This document shows positions 55,200 to 64,000 of a stretch of 64,000 bases of DNA, one piece after another. A program made the translations under genes and the position numbers. A model generated the notes under the pieces. That model worked only from the letters and a program-made list of their open reading frames with translations, had not been told where the DNA came from and searched no databases. The stretch lies in the NCBI GenBank assembly GCA_022828425.1, contig CP094685.1, forward strand, positions 2,480,001 to 2,544,000, in the 5' to 3' direction. Position 1 is the first letter of the stretch, and every line of letters starts with the position of its first letter. The stretch comes from Candidatus Thiothrix sulfatifontis. Lineage in GTDB: Bacteria > Pseudomonadota > Gammaproteobacteria > Thiotrichales > Thiotrichaceae.

Positions 55200-56455
55200 T
55201 AACATTCGATCAAATTCTCCCTGTAGTAACATCCACACTAAGGGAGCACCAAGATATAACCAACTCCGTGGGATGGCTATTAGTTAACCGTGATCTGAAT
55301 GGTCGGATACGACTGATCATTCCAGAATCCATAGAATCAAATTTCGTACTAAAAGATCAGGTGGATAAACTAGCTTTTATACTTGCAGAAAGGCTTCCTC
55401 CTCATGCTTATCCTGCCGATGTAATGATTTTGTATGAGGAAAACATGGATTTTGCTTGCCGAGGTGCTGCAACTTTCCTGCTCGAAGGCTTCAGCAACGT
55501 GTGGCTGACGGACCGCTTAGCAACCGAAAGCAATTGGACAAAAATCGCCCCTGAAACTCAAGGTGCACGGCGTGTCGTCTTTTTTTCAATTAAGGGAGGG
55601 GTGGGACGTTCCACAGCCTTAGCTTCTACCGCGTGGGCATTAGCGCAAGCTGGTAAGCGTGTCCTTATATTTGACCTTGATTTGGAATCACCAGGTCTTT
55701 CATCGGCACTATTGCCACCAGAACGCCAGCCAAAATATGGCATTAGCGATTGGTTGGTAGAGGATTTAGTGGAAAATTCCGACACTATATTTGAATCTAT
55801 GGTTGCTACAAGTGGGTTATCTCACGACGGTGAAATTTACGTGATACCTGCTCATGGTATTGAGCCGGGTGAATACGTATCCAAGCTTGGACGTGTATGG
55901 ATGCCAAAGATCAGACCAGACGGCACCCGAGAAGATTGGTCTGCACGGTTACAACGCTTGATTAATACAATGGAGACACGATTCAAGCCCGATGTCATTT
56001 TGCTTGATGCCCGTGCTGGCATTGATGAAGTGGCATCCAGTTGCATTACAGATATGGGGGCTAACCTAATATTGCTCTTCGCGTTGGAAAGTAGTCAAAC
56101 GTGGACAGGCTACCGTATCCTGCTTAAATACTGGTTACAGGCAGGTGTTGCTTTGGATATACGCGAGCGATTACAAATCGTAGCAGCACTAACACCAGAA
56201 ATTGACCGAATTTCTTATTTTGAAAGTTTACGTGACAATGCTTACAACATTTTTGCTGAATCACTTTATGATGAAATTGCTCCCGGAGATACCGCAGTTG
56301 AATGCTGGCACTCCGAACCTCTTGATAGCTCAGCACCACATTACCCTTGGGAGATACGTTGGCATCGTAGTTTAGCTGGATTACGATCTTTGCATGGGCG
56401 GCTTAATACGATTGATAGTCAAGAAGTCCATAGTATCTTTGCGCACTTTAATTGA
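55196..56455 (+). CDS. KGGVGR-type variant AAA/ParA-like ATPase
   Basis: 419 residues. About 1-115 is an unassigned N-terminal domain. Then RRVVFFSIKGGVGRSTALAS is a deviant Walker A of the MinD/ParA kind in which KGGVGK has become KGGVGR; the signature lysine KGG is kept. VLIFDLDLESPGLSSALL (Walker A' / switch) and DVILLDARAGIDEVASSC (Walker B/switch II) follow. ParA-like ATPases of this variant are known from uncharacterised, probably defensive, operons. Its start overlaps the previous stop. Codon use and base composition here are more AT-rich than in the core genes nearby, suggesting transfer. Confidence 0.75.
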   Translation: MITFDQILPVVTSTLREHQDITNSVGWLLVNRDLNGRIRLIIPESIESNFVLKDQVDKLAFILAERLPPHAYPADVMILYEENMDFACRGAATFLLEGFSNVWLTDRLATESNWTKIAPETQGARRVVFFSIKGGVGRSTALASTAWALAQAGKRVLIFDLDLESPGLSSALLPPERQPKYGISDWLVEDLVENSDTIFESMVATSGLSHDGEIYVIPAHGIEPGEYVSKLGRVWMPKIRPDGTREDWSARLQRLINTMETRFKPDVILLDARAGIDEVASSCITDMGANLILLFALESSQTWTGYRILLKYWLQAGVALDIRERLQIVAALTPEIDRISYFESLRDNAYNIFAESLYDEIAPGDTAVECWHSEPLDSSAPHYPWEIRWHRSLAGLRSLHGRLNTIDSQEVHSIFAHFN

Positions 56456-56490
56456 GGGAATAGAAGGAGTTTTAGGTATGGGACATACTA

Positions 56491-57903
56491 ATGTCTAATG
56501 TTACTGTTTTGCGAGAAGCTATTTTGGCAGCCTCACTGGAAACAAGTAGTTATGGCGAAGGCACAAAATGGGAACACTATGTATTCCTCCATCACATTTA
56601 AAAGCTTTGCGTTTAGATGCTCATGTGGTCGTTGGAGGTCGTGGAGTAGGCAAATCTTTTTGGACAGCAGCCCTACTTTCAGAAAAATCTACGTCCTGTT
56701 ATTGGATCAGCCCTACCAGAACTAGAAGGTATTGATGTTCAGATCGGCTTTGGCAATCGTGAAAATATAGAGCATTACCCAAATGCTGACAGTTTTGCTT
56801 CAATGCTTAATAAAAATATCGAAGCTTACGATATATGGCGCTCCACTATTTTGCGTTGGGTGGCCAAAAATAATGGAATCACAATTCCTCAAGACACATG
56901 GGAACATACAGTAACTTGGTTAAAACAAGAACCAGAAAAGGCAGCTCACCTAATGCAATTGCAGCGTACTTGGCGTGGGTTGATTGTTTTCGATGCGTTA
57001 GACCGAACGAGTAATGACTGGCAACAAATGGATGACATAGTACGAGGTTTACTACGTACCATTTTATGGCTAAAATCTTTTCCAAATCTCTATGCTAAGG
57101 TTTTCTTGCGTGAAGACCAAGCTGAACGAACAGTATTCAACTTTCCTGATGCTTCCAAGCTCATTGCCACCAAATTGGAATTAACTTGGGCTAGACATGA
57201 TCTTCATGGACTATTGTGGCAACGCCTAATTAATGCTCCTAGACAATCTGGTGATTATATGCGCGAGCTATGCGAATCTGTCACTATTTCACGCTTAATC
57301 GCAAAAAATGCTGTTTGGTATCCACCTGATGAAATGAAGCGGGAAAGCGAAACTCAGCGTCAAGCCTTTGAAAAACTTGCAGGTCCTTGGATGGGCAAGG
57401 ATAAACGGAGAGGTGTCCCTTACACTTGGTCTGTCAGCCATTTAGCAGATGGACGTGGGCAAACTTCACCGCGCTCATTTCTGGCCGCTATACGCCAAGC
57501 GGCTGAGGACTCCAATGAACGATACCCCCAATATGAATATGTACTGCACTATGAAAGTATCAAACGTGGTATTCAACAAGCATCTGAGATTCGGGTATCC
57601 GAGGTGGCTGAAGATTACCCTTGGGTCAGGGACGTGCTGTCAAGTTTGAAAGGCATGAATGTCCCTTGTGAATATGAGGCTATCGTATCGTGTTGGCGAG
57701 ACGCATTTCCTGAAGGCCCCCAAAGAATCCACACCAACAGATTACCGGCTCAACATGTCGAACGCGGCTGGGATGGCATTCGTGATGACCTACAACGTTT
57801 GGGACTGATTGAGACAAAAAAGGATGGGCGCATTGACATGCCTGATCTCTATCGCGTAGGTTTCGGTTTAGGTCGAAGAGGCGGTATCAAACCTCGAAAC
57901 TAA
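56491..57903 (+). pseudogene. P-loop ATPase gene with two compensating homopolymer frameshifts
   Basis: Three overlapping pieces form one protein of about 470 residues. MSNVTVLREAILAASLETSS begins at ATG 56491. A missing A in CAAAATG (56564-56570) shifts to GTLCIPPSHLKALRLDAHVV with the Walker A GGRGVGKSFWTAALL. An extra A in GAAAAATC (56682-56689) shifts back to LRPVIGSALPELEGIDVQIG. The long final part (56803 onward) contains LIVFDALDRTSNDW, a Walker B-like motif, and a winged-helix-like end (GWDGIRDDLQRLGLIETKKD). Either it is a young pseudogene or the two indels are sequencing errors. It is the third gene of the cassette with the KGGVGR ATPase. Confidence 0.7.
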
Positions 57904-58020
57904 AGTTCCCATACTACCCTCACATAAACTAGCACGACTGGTAAGCTGTCGCCATCCCTATTGAAACGCTCTGGGGCGAACATGCTACGCTTACCTCATT
58001 GCTTCATGCTGGAACACACC

Positions 58021-58275
58021 ATGCAAATCACGTTAGACATTCCTGATCAACACCTTATCGACCAATCCCCCGAAGAATTCGGCAAACGCATCAAATTGTA
58101 TGCCGCGCTGATGATGTTCCAAGAGGGAAGTTTGTCGGCGGGTGCTGCATCCGAGTTTGCAGGTGTTGACCGTTTTACCTTCATCGCCGAATGCCAGCAG
58201 CACAACATCCCACTGGTTGATTTCGCACCGGAAGAGCTGGATGCGGAACTGGAAGATTTACGACGAATACAGTAA
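58021..58275 (+). CDS. UPF0175 family small protein (antitoxin-like)
   Basis: 84 residues from ATG 58021 (MQITLDIPDQHLI). EEFGKRIKLYAALMMFQEGSL then SAGAASEFAGVDRFTFIAECQQHNIPL match the UPF0175 helix-turn-helix-type family, which often pairs with PIN-domain toxins as antitoxin. No PIN toxin follows; a different 62-residue gene does. It may be an orphan antitoxin. Confidence 0.75.
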   Translation: MQITLDIPDQHLIDQSPEEFGKRIKLYAALMMFQEGSLSAGAASEFAGVDRFTFIAECQQHNIPLVDFAPEELDAELEDLRRIQ

Positions 58276-58320
58276 TGTGAGGAAAATCGTTACTGTACCC
58301 ACTCCACAAGAGCAACAGCC

Positions 58321-58509
58321 ATGTACACCTTATACAAACTCAATCCGGCTGACTTGAACGAAAACTTCCTGCAAGCCTTGCAACTGCTTTTCAGCGGAAA
58401 AACCATTGAAGTCTCTGTACGTGAAGTGGATGCTGCCAATGAATCTACCGATATATGGCAAGCTATCCAGCGTTTCCGCCAGAGCATGAACCCGACGGAT
58501 TACCCTTAA
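58321..58509 (+). CDS. Small hypothetical protein
   Basis: 62 residues: [20 protein letters not shown] then a [12 protein letters not shown] beta segment and an acidic/aromatic tail ([20 protein letters not shown]). The layout (Leu-rich helix, beta strand, DIWQAI helix) resembles short antitoxins of the RelB/Phd kind, but no toxin gene follows. AAGAGCAACAGCC before the ATG is a weak ribosome site. Its last four bases overlap the end of rarA. Confidence 0.45.
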   Translation: MYTLYKLNPADLNENFLQALQLLFSGKTIEVSVREVDAANESTDIWQAIQRFRQSMNPTDYP

Positions 58510-59777
58510 CCCCCGCTTGACCGAGACCGCCGCAACCCCGCCAACTTCTCCCGAATCTTAATCTCCAGCCCGCGCTCGACCGGCTCATAATAACGCCGCC
58601 CTTTCATCTCATCCGGGAAATAGTTTTCCCCCGCCACATACGCATCCTGCTCATCGTGGGCATAGCGGTAATCTTTGCCATAATCCAGCGCCTTCATCAA
58701 CTTGGTCGGCGCATTACGCAAATGCAGCGGCACATCCAGCGAACCCGACTGTTGCGCATCCGCCCGCGCCAGTTTGTAAGCCGCGTACACCGCATTGCTT
58801 TTCGGCGCACACGCCAAATACACCACCGCTTGCGCCAGCATCAACTCCCCTTCCGGGCTGCCTAAACGCTCGTAAGCGTCCCACGCATTCAGTGCCAACT
58901 GCAAACTGCGCGGGTCGGCATTGCCAATATCCTCACTCGCCATGCGCACCACCCGCCGCGCAATGTACAAAGGGTCACAACCGCCATCCAACATCCGACA
59001 CAACCAATACAACGCCGCATCGGGGTCAGTGCCGCGCACCGACTTGTGCAAAGCTGAAATCTGCTCGTAAAACAAATCACCGCCCTTATCAAAACGCCGC
59101 AACGATTCCGCCACCACTTCCTGCACAGTAGCAGCCGTAATCCGCGCCCCCTCAGGCGTGTCTTCCGCCAAATCTGCCGCAATTTCCAACCAATTCAACG
59201 CCCGTCGTGCATCGCCATCGGCAGCAGCAGCTAATGCCTCCAACACTCCTTCACTGGCTTGCACGTGCAGCGCCCCCAAACCTTTGTCACCGTCCTGCAA
59301 CGCACGTTGCAACACCCGCTGAATATCATCCGGCAACAGGGAACGCAACACGTAAGTACGCACCCGCGACAACAGCGCATTATTCAATTCAAAGGAAGGA
59401 TTTTCGGTGGTTGCGCCAATAAACAATAACGTGCCATCTTCAATATGCGGCAAAAACGCATCTTGCTGCGCTTTATTGAAACGGTGAACTTCATCCACAA
59501 ACAACACCGTGGCACGCCCGAATTGCGCCCGGTTTTGCCGTGCCACCTCAACCGCCGCACGAATCTCCTTCACCCCTGCCAATACCGCTGACAAGGTAAG
59601 AAATTCTGCATTCCAATAATGGGTGATTAAGCGTGCGAGTGTGGTTTTGCCGGTTCCGGGAGGCCCCCAGAACAGCATCGAGTGTGGGCGGGATTCTTCG
59701 ATGGCTCGCCGCAGCGGTTTGCCAACGGCAAGCAAGTGAAGCTGCCCGGCGTACTCATCGAGCGTCGCCGGGCGCAT
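58506..59777 (-). CDS. rarA: Replication-associated recombination protein A (RarA/MgsA)
   Basis: 423 residues. AAA+ clamp-loader relative: [20 protein letters not shown], Walker [17 protein letters not shown], Walker [21 protein letters not shown], sensor 1 [13 protein letters not shown], then MgsA C-terminal domain ([37 protein letters not shown]). It acts at stalled replication forks. The open frame extends 13 codons upstream without an ATG and there reads PLAER before MRP, similar to E. coli RarA, so the true start may be a rare codon within the lolA end. Follows ftsK and lolA as in E. coli. Confidence 0.95.
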   Translation of the reverse strand: MRPATLDEYAGQLHLLAVGKPLRRAIEESRPHSMLFWGPPGTGKTTLARLITHYWNAEFLTLSAVLAGVKEIRAAVEVARQNRAQFGRATVLFVDEVHRFNKAQQDAFLPHIEDGTLLFIGATTENPSFELNNALLSRVRTYVLRSLLPDDIQRVLQRALQDGDKGLGALHVQASEGVLEALAAAADGDARRALNWLEIAADLAEDTPEGARITAATVQEVVAESLRRFDKGGDLFYEQISALHKSVRGTDPDAALYWLCRMLDGGCDPLYIARRVVRMASEDIGNADPRSLQLALNAWDAYERLGSPEGELMLAQAVVYLACAPKSNAVYAAYKLARADAQQSGSLDVPLHLRNAPTKLMKALDYGKDYRYAHDEQDAYVAGENYFPDEMKGRRYYEPVERGLEIKIREKLAGLRRSRSSGG

Positions 59778-59794
59778 TCGTTCAGCTAAGGGAA

Positions 59795-60430
59795 TCAGGA
59801 AGCTTTCCCAATCACGTCAGCCCCTTTAGGTGGCGTGAAACTGAAACGGCTCTTGTCGATGTCAACATCGGTACGCAAGCCTTGGAACTTAATGTAGGTT
59901 TGTTGCCCGAATTTATCACCCAAAATCATTTCTTCCACGCCGGTAGCACTAATGCCCAAATCCATTGAAGTGAAATCAGAATCTTGTTTCTTAGGCGTCA
60001 AACGAAACCATTCCAAGGTGCTGCCTTCGGCCTCCATTTCCTGCACATTGAATTGTTTGTCAACGGCTTGCTTTTGAGTCAGCATCCCGACCGGCGCAGA
60101 AGACAAGGCTTGCGTCATCGGCTTGACCGTAACTTGATCCAATTCCACGTCGTAAATCCACACATTTTTGCCATCAGCCACGATTTCGTGCTTATCAGGC
60201 GCGGCGTATTCCCAACGGAATTTGCCGGGGCGCGACAGAAAGACGTTACCACTGGAGGATTGACGCACCACGCCTTTTTCATCAATCACTTGCTGGGTGA
60301 AAGCCGACTGCATGGTATCGATTTTGGTAAAGAAATCGTCAAGTTTTTCACGACCGCCAGCCCATGCACTGCTGCTCATTAAGCCCATCACCAACAGTAC
60401 TGCCAGTGTTTTAGTGAACGTTGTTTTCAT
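59795..60430 (-). CDS. lolA: Outer-membrane lipoprotein chaperone LolA
   Basis: 211 residues from ATG 60430 (GAGG spaced 6). Signal peptide cleaved after AWA (about residue 24). Half-barrel LolA fold: [61 protein letters not shown], and [17 protein letters not shown]. It carries lipoproteins across the periplasm from LolCDE to LolB. It lies downstream of ftsK and upstream of rarA. Confidence 0.95.
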   Translation of the reverse strand: MKTTFTKTLAVLLVMGLMSSSAWAGGREKLDDFFTKIDTMQSAFTQQVIDEKGVVRQSSSGNVFLSRPGKFRWEYAAPDKHEIVADGKNVWIYDVELDQVTVKPMTQALSSAPVGMLTQKQAVDKQFNVQEMEAEGSTLEWFRLTPKKQDSDFTSMDLGISATGVEEMILGDKFGQQTYIKFQGLRTDVDIDKSRFSFTPPKGADVIGKAS

Positions 60431-60447
60431 CATTAACCTCATGTTAT

Positions 60448-64000
<3,553 letters not shown>

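Overview
The window looks like the chromosome of a gammaproteobacterium, most likely a sulfur-oxidising Thiothrix-type filamentous bacterium (inference). The housekeeping order is gammaproteobacterial: yajC-secD-secF, pepA-holC-valS, and ftsK-lolA-rarA with trxB divergent. The accessory content (a DsrC-like protein, a possible SoxXA-binding protein, formylglycine-generating-enzyme-fold paralogs, AAA/PD-(D/E)XK proteins) fits that group. No rRNA, tRNA or CRISPR array was seen. The window starts inside a GH94 enzyme gene and ends inside trxB. Apart from the interiors of the two insertion sequences, no gene-free stretch exceeds about 300 bases.

Layout. 1-3.3 kb: end of a GH94 glucan enzyme, then small envelope and stress proteins (sll1863-like coiled coil, CsbD, two lipoproteins, an outer-membrane barrel, an OsmB-like lipoprotein). 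3.3-6.4 kb: a MacA/MacB-type ABC exporter in an overlapping operon. 6.4-12.7 kb: an AAA/PD-(D/E)XK protein, a P-type cation ATPase, CbpA-CbpM co-chaperones and a membrane protein. 12.9-16.7 kb: a cysteine-free DsrC-like protein, transaldolase and phosphoketolase in one operon. 16.8-19.0 kb: a TIR-domain gene cut in two by an IS3-family element. 19.3-26 kb: a transglutaminase, a 1404-residue envelope protein and a second AAA/PD-(D/E)XK protein.

The most interesting region is 26.1-34.4 kb, read on the minus strand: trypco2-like protein, trypsin-like protease fusion (split by an IS5-family element), MoxR-type AAA ATPase, a 979-residue vWA-like plus formylglycine-generating-enzyme (FGE) fold protein, a DUF559 nuclease and a second FGE-fold protein. 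This resembles the ternary NTP-dependent conflict systems proposed from comparative genomics. The C-termini of both FGE-fold proteins carry a pattern like the variable region of a diversity-generating retroelement (variable codons of NNC type between conserved residues), followed by a shared GC hairpin. No reverse transcriptase or template repeat is in the window.

34.6-51.8 kb is mostly core: guaA-guaB, xseA, the elongation factor P set (efp, epmA, epmB) with a vapBC module next to epmB, the Sec accessory operon, pepA and holC. valS follows and holds an in-frame palindromic insertion. 54.8-57.9 kb is an uncharacterised three-gene cassette with a KGGVGR-type ATPase and a P-loop gene carrying two homopolymer frameshifts. 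The window closes with small antitoxin-like genes, rarA, lolA, ftsK and trxB. Three separate defence-like loci (TIR, protease/MoxR, KGGVGR cassette) each contain a broken gene.
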